19,857 bases of DNA from SURF-32 sp964648365 (GCA_964648365.1 CAZYLK010000111.1:1-19857), one strand, 5' to 3'; shown: positions 1 to 7,635, numbered from the stretch's first letter. Translations and numbers: made by a program. The notes: a model not told the origin generated them from the sequence alone.

Positions 1-23
1 GGAGCGAGTTCCCCTTCGGAGCA

Positions 24-160
24 GGGGGAGTGAGGGAATAAGGGAGTAAGGGAGTGAGGGGAAGAGGAAGAGTCGAACCTCGGGGTCTTTCGTCCCTGAC
101 TCCCTGACTCCCTGACTCCCTGATCCCTGACTGCCTGATCCCTGACTCCCTCAGTCCCTT
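24..160. repeat. G-rich then C-rich tandem repeat forming an imperfect inverted repeat
   Basis: Positions 24-61 are a run of GGGAGTGA/GGGAATAA-like units. After about 30 bases, positions 93-160 carry a run of TCCCTGAC/TCCCTGAT units. The second block is roughly the reverse complement of the first, so the region could fold into a long imperfect hairpin, or act as a terminator for a gene left of the window. The rest of the 425 bases before the first gene (161-311) holds nothing I can name. Confidence 0.7.
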
Positions 161-311
161 CGCATTTGGCTTCCCGGTTGCAGCCGAGAGCCGCCTTCGG
201 ATCCAGTTGAGGGATCGAGGCGCGTTCCGTGTGTGCCCTGCGCAGGCCGCTCCAGTTCGCAGCGCATCGTCCCGGCGCGACGAAATTCCGTGCGACTGGG
301 CGGCAGGACGC

Positions 312-340
312 TTCGCGATTCACGTTAATCTGGGTAGAAT
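312..340 (+). promoter_or_regulatory. Putative sigma70-type promoter of the 426-2906 gene
   Basis: A -10 hexamer TAGAAT at 335-340 follows a 17-base spacer after a weak -35 TTCGCG (312-317). The core GGGTAGAAT is repeated exactly before the second secreted-protein gene at 3230-3238, which supports its use. It leaves a leader of about 80 bases before the AAGGAG ribosome site at 412-417. Confidence 0.5.
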
Positions 341-425
341 GATCTTCGTCAGGCTGGAATGGTTGTATCGTTGACGACCACCCGACGGGCCTGATGCTTC
401 GTTTGTTCTTCAAGGAGACAGGGAA

Positions 426-2906
426 ATGAGATGGCGTTCCGCGCTTGCGGGCGTGTGTTGTAGCATTGGCCTGGGTTTGACCGTGTCGGCCCAGGATGTG
501 GATCTGACCGATCCGACGATTGAGGATGTTGCCCCAATCCTCAATGACATTCCCGAGGAGGACTGGACCGGTTCGAGCGGGTTCAACCGGTCGCGGCAGG
601 GCGGTTCCGTTCTGGCGTTCGCCCAGACGGTGCAGGCCAACGTGACGGCCAACGGCACGGCGTTGCAGTTCGCGGCGCTGACGCTGGATGACGACGGGGC
701 CGACAACATCTTCATCAAAGTGCAGCAGCAGGACAGTTCAGGCACGTTTTCCCACATCGGCTTCTACCACGGCAACGGCGCCGGCGGCTGGCCGAACATG
801 ACCGGCGGCGTGGCGTTCGGGCCGCTGAACGCCAACTTCCGCACCGCGAAGATGACCGTGACGCACAACGGCAGCGGCACCGTCACGGTGGTTCTGTCGG
901 AAATCGACGGCGGCAACGGATCGCAGGTTTACGTTCGCGGCGGCTGGGTGAACCGCAACGGCCTGGGCATGGGCTACGGCGGCTTCGCCGGCATTGCGAG
1001 CATCGACAACTGGGGGAACGCCTCGGGGCAGGTCTGCGACAACTTCGAGCGGCCCAACGGCGGGCTGGGCAGCAACTGGGTGACGGTCAACGGCACCACC
1101 TCGATCGTCGATCGGACCGCGCGCGGCACCAGCACAGGCCGCGCCCGCTACACCGGCGCCTGTTCGGGCGAGTCGTTCACGGTCGAAGCGGACGTGCGGG
1201 CCAACGGCTCGAATCTCCAGTATGCGGCCATGCTGCTCGACGGCGACAACAACAACAACCTGTTCGTCAAGGTGCAGCAGCAGGGCGGCAACGGTCAGTT
1301 TACGCACGTCGGATTTTACCAGGGCAACAACGACGTGAACGGCTGGGGCGGCATGACCGGCGGCGTCCCCTTCCAGCTTCTCAATGAGCCGTTCACGTCG
1401 GCCCACATGGCCGTCATTCACAACGGCTTCGGCGACGTCACGATCGTCTTCTCGAACATCGACGGCGGCCGCGGCCGGCAGATCTACTCGCGCGGCGGCT
1501 GGGCGCCGCTGGACGGCGAACGGTACGGCTTCGGCGGCTTCGCCGGCCTGACCATTATCGACAACTGGGGAAGTTCGTTCGTCTGCGACGACTTCAATCG
1601 CGCCAACGGCCCGCTGGGCCGCAACTGGCTCACGACGGACGGCACCGCCTCGATCGTCAGCAACGCGGCCCGCGGCGACAACCTGTCGCGGTCGTGGTTC
1701 GTGGGCAACTGCGGCGGCTGCAACGATGACACCCCACCGCTGGTCAGCATGACGGCGCCGGCGCCGGAAGCGTGCGTGTGCGCGGTGGTCGCGATCACCG
1801 GCAGTGTCAGCGATCCGGAGGGCTACGGCGGCGACGTGCTGGAATATCGCCGCACCGACCAGAACACCTGGACGCAGGCGGGCAGCAACAACAACGCCCG
1901 CAGCGGAACGCTCTACAACTGGAACACCGCCGGCCTGCCGACCGGATTGTATTTCGTCCGCGTGGTGGCTGAGAACGCCTGCGGCCTCTCCTCTTCGGCC
2001 GTGTCGATCGTCTACCTCGACCACGATTCGTTCACCGGGCTGGAGATGCGCGGCCCGGGCGAGGGGCAGATCCTCGGCGGCACGGCGTGCTTTGACGGCA
2101 CGGCGTGGGATCGCTGCTTCGACGAGTATCTCGTCGAATGGGCGCCGGGCGGCGGCGGAGTCTTCAACCCGGTCGATCCGGGCAACCCCACCTACGGCAC
2201 GGCCGTCATCAACGACCCGCTGGCGCAGTGGAACACGGGGACGGTTGCGGACGGCAACTACCGCGTCCGCCTGACCGGGCGCGACATCTGCGGCAACACG
2301 GCGCAGCAGATCAAGAACGTCGTCGTCGATAATACGGCGCCGGTTTCGGTGATCAGTTCGCCGAGCGACTGCGTGTGTCTGACCGGGCAGGTGACGGTGA
2401 CCGGTACGGCCAACGACGCCAATCTCAATGCCTGGTCGCTCCAGTACACCGGCGGCGACGCCAACGGCTGGGTGACGATTGCGTCGGGCAACACGCCCGT
2501 CGTCAACGGCACCCTGGGCGTGTGGAACACGAACGGCCTGCGGCCGTGCGCGTACACGCTCCGCCTGATTGTCACCGACAAGGCCGGCGTGAACTGTTCC
2601 GGCAGCACGCACCGCACGGACGATCACGTGTCGCTCAACGTCGGAGACTGCGGCAGCGGCTGCACCGGCGACGAGACGTTGACGCTGAAGTGCTCCGGCA
2701 GCGGAAAGATCACTGCGATCGTCAAGAAGGGGTCGCCCGGCGCAACCGTGGACTTCGAGCTTGACGGCGGACAGCCGCTGCAAGACTCGATCAACAACAA
2801 GGGCAAGGCCAAGGTCAAGTGGACCGGCAACGCGCCCGGCAACCACGGCGTCAGCGCGGAACTGGCCTGCGGCGACGTGCTCAACGAGAACGTGACCTGC
2901 CCGTAG
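426..2906 (+). CDS. Secreted multidomain protein: duplicated lectin-like unit, Ig-like domains, shared C-terminal domain
   Basis: The 826-residue product begins with a signal peptide (MRWRSALAGVCC...TVSA, likely cut before QD near residue 23). AAGGAG lies 8 bases before the ATG. A unit of about 183 residues occurs twice (about 21-203 and 204-386), with the start of a third at 387. The boundaries show as CDNFERPNGGLGSNW and CDDFNRANGPLGRNW, and each unit contains IFIKVQQQ or LFVKVQQQ strands. This resembles a concanavalin-type jelly roll, but the family is not certain. Three Ig/fibronectin-like domains follow (about 434-530, 532-633, 634-745), each with a W..G.....G.Y..R......G pattern and paired cysteines. 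The last 75 residues (about 750-826) contain NNKGKAKVK and match the end of the next gene. No PEP-CTERM, LPXTG or type IX tail is seen. The likely role is an extracellular binding or surface protein; the ligand is unknown. Confidence 0.85.
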   Translation: MRWRSALAGVCCSIGLGLTVSAQDVDLTDPTIEDVAPILNDIPEEDWTGSSGFNRSRQGGSVLAFAQTVQANVTANGTALQFAALTLDDDGADNIFIKVQQQDSSGTFSHIGFYHGNGAGGWPNMTGGVAFGPLNANFRTAKMTVTHNGSGTVTVVLSEIDGGNGSQVYVRGGWVNRNGLGMGYGGFAGIASIDNWGNASGQVCDNFERPNGGLGSNWVTVNGTTSIVDRTARGTSTGRARYTGACSGESFTVEADVRANGSNLQYAAMLLDGDNNNNLFVKVQQQGGNGQFTHVGFYQGNNDVNGWGGMTGGVPFQLLNEPFTSAHMAVIHNGFGDVTIVFSNIDGGRGRQIYSRGGWAPLDGERYGFGGFAGLTIIDNWGSSFVCDDFNRANGPLGRNWLTTDGTASIVSNAARGDNLSRSWFVGNCGGCNDDTPPLVSMTAPAPEACVCAVVAITGSVSDPEGYGGDVLEYRRTDQNTWTQAGSNNNARSGTLYNWNTAGLPTGLYFVRVVAENACGLSSSAVSIVYLDHDSFTGLEMRGPGEGQILGGTACFDGTAWDRCFDEYLVEWAPGGGGVFNPVDPGNPTYGTAVINDPLAQWNTGTVADGNYRVRLTGRDICGNTAQQIKNVVVDNTAPVSVISSPSDCVCLTGQVTVTGTANDANLNAWSLQYTGGDANGWVTIASGNTPVVNGTLGVWNTNGLRPCAYTLRLIVTDKAGVNCSGSTHRTDDHVSLNVGDCGSGCTGDETLTLKCSGSGKITAIVKKGSPGATVDFELDGGQPLQDSINNKGKAKVKWTGNAPGNHGVSAELACGDVLNENVTCP

Positions 2907-2941
2907 GCAAGGTCGCCTTTCTTCTTACCGGATCGAACCCG

Positions 2942-2975
2942 GCCCCGGGCGGTGCTGCCGCCCGGGGCTTTTTTT
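2942..2975 (+). terminator. Strong rho-independent terminator
   Basis: A perfect 11-bp stem (GCCCCGGGCGG at 2942-2952 and CCGCCCGGGGC at 2958-2968) with the 5-base loop TGCTG is followed by seven T's. It lies 36 bases after the stop of the 426-2906 gene, so that gene and the next are separate transcripts. Confidence 0.93.
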
Positions 2976-3032
2976 CTGGCGTTCGGGTGGCACGCCGGAC
3001 AGCAGGCTGCGACCGCTCGACGGGCGGCGCGC

Positions 3033-3055
3033 GTGGCACGGGCATCTTGCCCGTG
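3033..3055 (+). repeat. 23-bp palindromic element (core GGGCATCTTGCCC)
   Basis: The frame is GTGGCAC + 13-base core + GTG. CACGGGCA and TGCCCGTG form a perfect 8-bp stem around a 3-base loop. It is one of several elements in this window with the same frame and a different palindromic core. The surrounding gap 2907-3300 otherwise holds only the terminator, a second element and a promoter. Confidence 0.8.
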
Positions 3056-3130
3056 ATTGCGACTCAGTCTTCGGTTTGCCCGGGCGGAAACCGATCCACG
3101 ACAGTGGCAGGGGCGTGCTACCTTGCGAAT

Positions 3131-3153
3131 CACGGCCTGGAAGGTCGTGCCAC
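3131..3153 (-). repeat. 23-bp palindromic element (core GACCTTCCAGGCC)
   Basis: Read on the minus strand it is GTGGCAC + 13-base core + GTG, the same frame and length as the element at 3033. The stem has one wobble position. It sits about 60 bases upstream of the promoter of the beta-propeller gene. Confidence 0.75.
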
Positions 3154-3210
3154 GTTCGAGCGTCCTGCTGGTACTGTCACGCGCCGGGCGGGGGCGTTGG
3201 CGTGGCCGTT

Positions 3211-3238
3211 TTGGATCGGGCCATCGATCGGGTAGAAT
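3211..3238 (+). promoter_or_regulatory. Sigma70-type promoter of the beta-propeller gene
   Basis: TTGGAT (3211-3216), a 16-base spacer and TAGAAT (3233-3238). The GGGTAGAAT core is identical to that at 332-340 upstream of the other secreted-protein gene. Confidence 0.65.
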
Positions 3239-3300
3239 CTCCGCCCGGGGAGCCGTGCGTTGTTCGCACGCATCATCACACCGACAGGAGACTGGAAGCA

Positions 3301-4233
3301 ATGAAGGCGATGGGATGTTTCGGCCTGGCGCTCGTATTCTCGACCGCCAGCGCCCTGGGTGGGGATCTGTACTACATCGACGACGCCGGCAAGGTGCTCT
3401 ACAAGATCGACACGGATACCATGGAGCAGACGACCGTGGGATCCACCGGCGTCGGCAGCGGCGACTTCGGCGACCTGGCCTACGACCCGAACTCCGCCAC
3501 GATGTACTGGGTGGCCGGGCGCGACAATCCGCAACTGTACACCATCGATCTGGATACGGGTGCGGCCACCCTGGTCGGCAGCCACGGCGTGGACGACATG
3601 TTCTGCCTGGGCTACGACGCCGCCAACGGCGTGCTCTACGCCCAGTCGACCAACGGCGGCGTCTACACGCTGAGCACGCAGAACGGGCAGGCGACGAAGA
3701 TCGGGGAGAACCAGGTTTATCCGGGCGGATACGATTACAATGCCGACGAGGACAACCTCTACTTCATCGAAGCGGGCGGCGGCAGCATCTACACCATCGA
3801 CCGCGACAGCGGCGGCGCCAATCTCGTTGCGGAGCCGGGCGGCATTAATGACTGCGACATCACCTACGACGATGACAACCAGCAGTACTGGGCGATGGAC
3901 TGGAGCGGCTTTCTCTATCGGTTCGACGCACAGTGGAATCGCACAACGATCAGCGACGGGCACGGCTCAGTCGGTTCGGTCGAATACGTCGGCTTGGGCG
4001 GCGCCTGCGGCGACAAGGCCAAGCTGTCGGTCAAGTGCAAGTCCGGCGGGTCGAAGGTGGTCGCCAAGCTGAAGAAGGGCAACCCGAGCGTCCCGGTCGT
4101 CTTCATCCTCGACGGCGACCTGCGCCGACCGGGCCAGACGAACAACAAGGGCAAGGCCAAGGTGAAGTTCACCGGTTTGGAGCAGGGGCGGCATGAAGTG
4201 CAGGTGTGCGCTCTGGTGGAAGCCTGCGGGTAG
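3301..4233 (+). CDS. Secreted beta-propeller protein with shared C-terminal domain
   Basis: This 310-residue protein starts at the ATG preceded by AGGAG (3286-3290). The same frame is open upstream to 3076, but that stretch crosses the promoter and a palindromic repeat and is unlikely to be coding. A signal peptide (MKAMGCFGLALVFSTASA) leads into about 215 residues of repeating propeller-type strands: LYYIDDAG, LYKIDTDT, LYTIDLDTGAATLVG, VYTLSTQNGQ, IYTIDRDSGG, LYRFDAQ. This is the pattern of YncE/NHL-like or DUF4394-like propellers, with five or six blades by eye. The last 70 residues (from about DKAKLSVKC) form the domain shared with the 426-2906 protein, including NNKGKAKVKFTG. A paired secreted role is likely; the substrate cannot be read from sequence. 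Confidence 0.85.
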   Translation: MKAMGCFGLALVFSTASALGGDLYYIDDAGKVLYKIDTDTMEQTTVGSTGVGSGDFGDLAYDPNSATMYWVAGRDNPQLYTIDLDTGAATLVGSHGVDDMFCLGYDAANGVLYAQSTNGGVYTLSTQNGQATKIGENQVYPGGYDYNADEDNLYFIEAGGGSIYTIDRDSGGANLVAEPGGINDCDITYDDDNQQYWAMDWSGFLYRFDAQWNRTTISDGHGSVGSVEYVGLGGACGDKAKLSVKCKSGGSKVVAKLKKGNPSVPVVFILDGDLRRPGQTNNKGKAKVKFTGLEQGRHEVQVCALVEACG

Positions 4234-4288
4234 CCGCGGCCGTTGCGGATAGCCGCAACCTTGGCCGGATTGCAGGACGAGTCAATCA

Positions 4289-4320
4289 GGGGCGCGGTCG
4301 GTGCGAGGCGGCCGCGCCCC
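4289..4320. terminator. GC-rich hairpin between convergent genes
   Basis: GGGGCGCGG (4289-4297) and CCGCGCCCC (4312-4320) form a perfect 9-bp stem with a 14-base loop. A smaller hairpin, GTTGCGG/CCGCAAC, lies at 4242-4259. The genes on either side converge here, so a terminator would fit, but neither side has a clear T-run. Confidence 0.4.
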
Positions 4321-4399
4321 GCGTGTCTTGCCAGCCGCGGACGTCGATCGCTTCGCCGCTTCGCCGACGGCAAGATCGCTCCACGTACGGCGTGGTCGC

Positions 4400-4615
4400 C
4401 TAGGGGGAGACGGTCTGGCCGCGGTCGCGCTGCCCGATTTCGTAGCGGATGATCTCTTCCTTGAACTGGTTGATCGTCTCCTTCAGCGCCCGCAACGTCA
4501 ACCCGCGAACATAGTGGTTCTCGCAGGGCTCGCCTCGCAGCGCCGCATATCGCCGCTCGAGCCTGGCGAGCTTCGCGCGCGTGTTTTCCAGCTCGATGTC
4601 GTTTCTCAAACTCAC
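4400..4615 (-). CDS. Small coiled-coil protein, partner of the nucleotidyltransferase-like gene
   Basis: This 71-residue protein starts with GTG at 4615, overlapping the stop of the upstream gene as GTGA, with GAGG seven bases before it, which indicates translational coupling. It is charged and almost entirely helical. One heptad stretch (NDIELENTRAKLARLERRYAALRGE) is followed by a second (LTLRALKETINQFKEEIIRYEIGQ). No HEPN RX4-6H motif or DNA-binding motif is seen. Small proteins of this look beside DUF6932-like nucleotidyltransferases are familiar to me from bacterial genomes, but the function is not established. It could be the antitoxin or regulatory half of a toxin-antitoxin-like pair. 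Confidence 0.75.
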   Translation of the reverse strand: MSLRNDIELENTRAKLARLERRYAALRGEPCENHYVRGLTLRALKETINQFKEEIIRYEIGQRDRGQTVSP

Positions 4616-5013
4616 AGAATGACCTCGATCATGCCCTTCGCGACGCCCTGTCGATCCGTCGCGTAAACGTCCGTCACATACTCGCCAAACTCAACCGCTT
4701 CGACCAGCTTCAGTTCAAGAAACGGCAACCCGGCGTCCAGCGCCTCCCCGGCCGAAGCATCAACGGGAAAATCTGCGCCCACGAGCAGGACGCAGTCCAC
4801 GTCCTGCGGCTCCATTTTAGCCGTCACAAAGCTCCCATTCAATATGATCCGATAAACGCCGGCACGCCGTGCCAGATCCCCCAGCCACCGGACCGACTCC
4901 ATCTGCACTTGCCGAATCTCCGTCACCGCGCCGAAACGCGCTTCGATCTCATCGAGCGTCGCACTGTAAATCCCTGGCGGCAGGTATCCGTTGTCGTCAA
5001 ACGGCGGGATCAT
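4612..5013 (-). CDS. DUF6932-like nucleotidyltransferase-fold protein
   Basis: This 133-residue protein has a characteristic opening, MIPPFDDNGYLPPGIYSATL, and then a minimal nucleotidyltransferase signature: G60-S61, nine residues, D71-V-D73 (NGSFVTAKMEPQDVDCVLL), fitting the hG[GS]x9-13Dh[DE]h pattern of the Pol beta superfamily. A third acidic residue might be D115 or D119 in EYVTDVYATD. Proteins of this kind (MNT-like) often pair with small partners in toxin-antitoxin modules that act by adding nucleotides to a target. No clear ribosome site precedes the ATG. It is the first gene of a coupled pair with the 71-residue coiled-coil protein. The fold is well supported; the role is inferred. 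Confidence 0.78.
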   Translation of the reverse strand: MIPPFDDNGYLPPGIYSATLDEIEARFGAVTEIRQVQMESVRWLGDLARRAGVYRIILNGSFVTAKMEPQDVDCVLLVGADFPVDASAGEALDAGLPFLELKLVEAVEFGEYVTDVYATDRQGVAKGMIEVIL

Positions 5014-5167
5014 CGTTCAGACGCTCGGTATCTTTCGGCGCGATCGGCTGCACGCATCTCTCTCCGGGCGCCGGGGCACGCTTACGTAGAGCAGCATTGC
5101 TGGCGGTCGCCGTTCATCAAAAACGCCAGGTCTTGTCCGCTGTGGGCGCTCGCGCGCATTCGCGCCC

Positions 5168-6373
5168 TCACACCACCAGCTTCGCGAACTTCCGCTTCCC
5201 GCGCTGGAGCACGTCGCCGGATCTGACCGGCACGGGCGTGTTTGCATCCTCGATGGCCTCTCCGTTGAGCTTGACGCCTCTCTCGGCGACCAGGCGGCGG
5301 GCCTCCCCGCGGGACTGGGCGAAGCCGCAGGCGACGATCAGATCGACCGGGGCGGCAGCGCCGTCTTTGACGCTCGCGCTGACGTCGACCTCGGGGATGT
5401 CGTCGGGCAGGCCGCCGGCGCCGCCGCCGCCGAAGACGCGTCTGAACTCCTCGGCCGCGGCCGTAGCGTCGGCTTCGCTGTGATATTGCGCGATGATCGT
5501 CCGCGCGAGGGCTTCCTTGGCTTGTCGCGGATGCGTGCGTGCGCCGTCGGTCAGCTCGGCGATTCGCTCGGCGGGCAGATCGGTCAGGAGGGTGAACCAA
5601 TTGGCCATCAGCGTATCCGGGATGCTCATCACCTTGCCGAACATCTCGCCGGGCGGGTCGGTGACGGCCACGTAGTTGCCCAGCGACTTGCTCATCTTCT
5701 GCGTGCCGTCCGTGCCGACCAGGATGGGCATGACCAGCACGATCTGCGGAAGCTGCCCCGCGTTGCGCTGCAGGTCGCGGCCGCAGAGGTTGTTGAACGT
5801 CTGATCCGTGCCGCCAAGCTCCACGTCGGACTGGATCATCACGCTGTCGTACGCTTGCATCAGCGGGTAGAGCAGTTCGTGCAGGTAGATTTCCTTGCCC
5901 TCGGCCTGCCGCTTGGCGAACGTGTCGCGCTCCAGCATCCGGGCGGTGGTCATCTGGCTCATCAGCTTGACCACGTCGGCGAAGTTGAGCTTGCTGAGCC
6001 ATTCGCTGTTGTAGCGGACTTCCACCTTGTCCGGCGAAAGATCGAGCACCTTGCCGGCCTGCTCGAAGTAGGTCTGGGCGTTGCGCTGGATGTCCTCCGG
6101 CGAGAGCACCGGCCGCGTCTTCGACCGGCCGGTCGGATCGCCGATCATGGCGGTGTAGTCCCCGATGATCAGCACCGCCTTGTGCCCGGCGTCCTGAAAC
6201 TGCCGCAGCTTGCGCAGCACGACCGTGTGCCCCAGCGTCAGGTCCGGCGCGGTCGGGTCCATGCCGAGCTTGACGCGCAGCGGCCGGCCCAGCTTGAGGC
6301 GATCGGTCAACTCGTCGGTGGAGTAGACCGAGTCGGCGCCGCGAGAGAGGGCATCGATAGGGGGAGGGGTCAT
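5168..6373 (-). CDS. tyrS: Tyrosyl-tRNA synthetase (KMSKS/TyrZ-type)
   Basis: This class I aminoacyl-tRNA synthetase charges tRNA-Tyr in the cytoplasm. In the 401-residue product the HIGH motif is LGHT (47-50), preceded by GMDPTAPDLTLGH. The tyrosine-binding region contains YDSVMIQSDVELGGTDQTFN (175-194), and the catalytic loop is KMSKS (226-230). Having KMSKS and not KFGKT places it in the TyrZ-like bacterial branch. The last 60 residues form an S4 RNA-binding domain (DLIVACGFAQSRGEARRLVAERGVKLNG...). The length is normal. I chose the ATG at 6373; the frame stays open to 6430, but that extension reads through a repeat (FVIRYSTFAIS). No strong ribosome site is visible. A candidate promoter lies at 6440-6467. 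No T-box leader was seen. Confidence 0.96.
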   Translation of the reverse strand: MTPPPIDALSRGADSVYSTDELTDRLKLGRPLRVKLGMDPTAPDLTLGHTVVLRKLRQFQDAGHKAVLIIGDYTAMIGDPTGRSKTRPVLSPEDIQRNAQTYFEQAGKVLDLSPDKVEVRYNSEWLSKLNFADVVKLMSQMTTARMLERDTFAKRQAEGKEIYLHELLYPLMQAYDSVMIQSDVELGGTDQTFNNLCGRDLQRNAGQLPQIVLVMPILVGTDGTQKMSKSLGNYVAVTDPPGEMFGKVMSIPDTLMANWFTLLTDLPAERIAELTDGARTHPRQAKEALARTIIAQYHSEADATAAAEEFRRVFGGGGAGGLPDDIPEVDVSASVKDGAAAPVDLIVACGFAQSRGEARRLVAERGVKLNGEAIEDANTPVPVRSGDVLQRGKRKFAKLVV

Positions 6374-6406
6374 AGGGAGTACCGGGCTAATAGCGAATGT
6401 CGAATA

Positions 6407-6537
6407 GCGAATAACGAATGGCAGAACCACGGGCGAGGCAATCTACCATCCTTGCCGCCTGCATCAAGACGAACCCCGAACGATCGCACGCATCGCGCCT
6501 TCCCCTCTTCATTCGTTATTCGCCATTCGTTATTCGC
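6407..6537. repeat. 16-bp inverted repeat in a GAATAGCGAATAACGAAT-type repeat
   Basis: GCGAATAACGAATGGC at 6407-6422 recurs inverted at 6522-6537 with 99 bases between. Each arm sits in a longer run of GCGAATA/ACGAAT units (6391-6423 and 6508-6543). The tyrS promoter candidate lies in the loop, and the right-hand arm abuts the stop codon of the Cys-rich protein gene. Confidence 0.8.
6440..6467 (-). promoter_or_regulatory. Putative tyrS promoter
   Basis: Reading the minus strand, TTGATG (6467-6462), a 16-base spacer and TAGATT (6445-6440) resemble a sigma70 promoter. It lies about 65 bases upstream of the chosen tyrS start. Confidence 0.45.
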
Positions 6538-6540
6538 CAT

Positions 6541-7398
6541 TCACTCAAGGCACACGTCCCCACCCTCATCGCACGCCCCCTCCGGGCAGGGCGGCGCCCC
6601 CGGCAGGCACGAGCAGCCGTCGCAGACTTCCTGCCCGTTGCAGAACTGGCCGTCGTTACACTCTTCATCGGACACGCACGGCGCCAGGCATCCGCCGAGC
6701 TGTTCGTTGCACGAATCGCAGGGCTCGCCCGTCCGGGGATTCTCAACGATGCAGGGAGACTCGCCCGCGACGCAGAGGCAGTCGGCGCAGGTCTCCTCCC
6801 CGTTGCATACCAGCCCGTCGTTGCAGTCCTCATCAGATGCACACGCGCAGACGCTGCACTCGCCGGTCAACTCGTCGCAGTCTTCACCCTCTTGGCACAG
6901 CGGCTCGCCGGGCTGGCAGGCGCAGTCGACGCAGGTCTCCACGCCATTGCACATCGCCCCGTCGTCGCAGTCGGCATCGCCCACGCACAGGCAGACCTCG
7001 CACGCGTCGATCTCTTCATCACAGGCGTCTTCGCCGCAGTCGACCGGCTCGCCGTCGACGCAGCCGCCGTTGACGCACGTTTCCGGGCCGTTGCAGAACA
7101 GCCCGTCGTCACAGTCGCCGTCTCCGGTGCAGGGGGGGATCATCGTGCAGAGCTTGAGCGTCTCGTTGCACACGCAATCCGGGCAGGTCGGCGTTTCGCA
7201 GGGCGTTCCCGCGGCGCAGGTTCCGTCGGGCTGGCAGACCTCCTCGCCGTTGCAGAAGACGCCGTCGTCGCAATCGGCGTTCGACTGGCAGCCCTCATCC
7301 GCCGGGGGCGGCGACGTCGTGCAGCCCGGTCCCATCATCGCGGCGCCGAAACACGCCGCCCCGGCCGTCGCGGCCGCCATCCACTTCGCTCGTTTCAT
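6541..7398 (-). CDS. Exported cysteine-rich protein of five CxxDxDCxDGxxCNG repeats
   Basis: This 285-residue protein starts at the ATG with GGAG nine bases upstream. An in-frame GTG at 7416 is less likely because it would bury that site. A hydrophobic leader ends at MGPGC (Cys26), which may be a weak lipobox, so a lipoprotein is probable. The body holds five copies of a Cys-rich module: CQSNADCDDGVFCNGEEVC, CTGDGDCDDGLFCNGPETC, CVGDADCDDGAMCNGVETC, CASDEDCNDGLVCNGEETC and CVSDEECNDGQFCNGQEVC, each followed by a C..G...C tail. The cysteine spacing suggests disulfide-bonded domains, and the acidic residues might bind calcium. Such repeats occur in surface proteins of planctomycetes and myxobacteria. 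No enzymatic motif was seen and the function is unknown. Confidence 0.85.
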   Translation of the reverse strand: MKRAKWMAAATAGAACFGAAMMGPGCTTSPPPADEGCQSNADCDDGVFCNGEEVCQPDGTCAAGTPCETPTCPDCVCNETLKLCTMIPPCTGDGDCDDGLFCNGPETCVNGGCVDGEPVDCGEDACDEEIDACEVCLCVGDADCDDGAMCNGVETCVDCACQPGEPLCQEGEDCDELTGECSVCACASDEDCNDGLVCNGEETCADCLCVAGESPCIVENPRTGEPCDSCNEQLGGCLAPCVSDEECNDGQFCNGQEVCDGCSCLPGAPPCPEGACDEGGDVCLE

Positions 7399-7611
7399 GC
7401 TCGTTCGCTCCAACACGCCCGCCGACAGATCACACGGCCGCCACCGGCCGCCCTCGACGCCGAACCGCTCCGGCGCCGGGTGCGTTTGGATGGATAATGC
7501 GTGGAAGCGTTGTCGGACCGGGGCGGCATGTCAAGCGGGATTGCACCGAACGACGCTGGTGTCGCAGGCGTCAGCGAGTTCCGCCATACGGCGCTGCCGC
7601 GCTTCAGCAAA

Positions 7612-7635
7612 GCTTCAGGCCTTCGAGCCTGCCAC
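7612..7635 (-). repeat. Palindromic element overlapping the stop of the SDR gene
   Basis: On the minus strand this reads GTGGCAGGCTCGAAGGCCTG followed by AAGC; CAGGC and GCCTG pair around TCGAAG. It begins with the same GTGGCA as the other elements. The last six codons (VAGSKA) and the TGA of the 7615-8766 gene come from it. Confidence 0.75.

Noticed and set aside
738..2846. Long minus-strand open frame (about 700 codons) opposite the first secreted-protein gene
   Set aside because: Composition is arginine-, alanine- and valine-rich with no motif. It mirrors a GC-rich gene that has a signal peptide, ribosome site and terminator on the plus strand.
6374..6540. T-box riboswitch upstream of tyrS
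   Set aside because: No specifier loop, T-box sequence or antiterminator was found; the leader is mostly a repeat.
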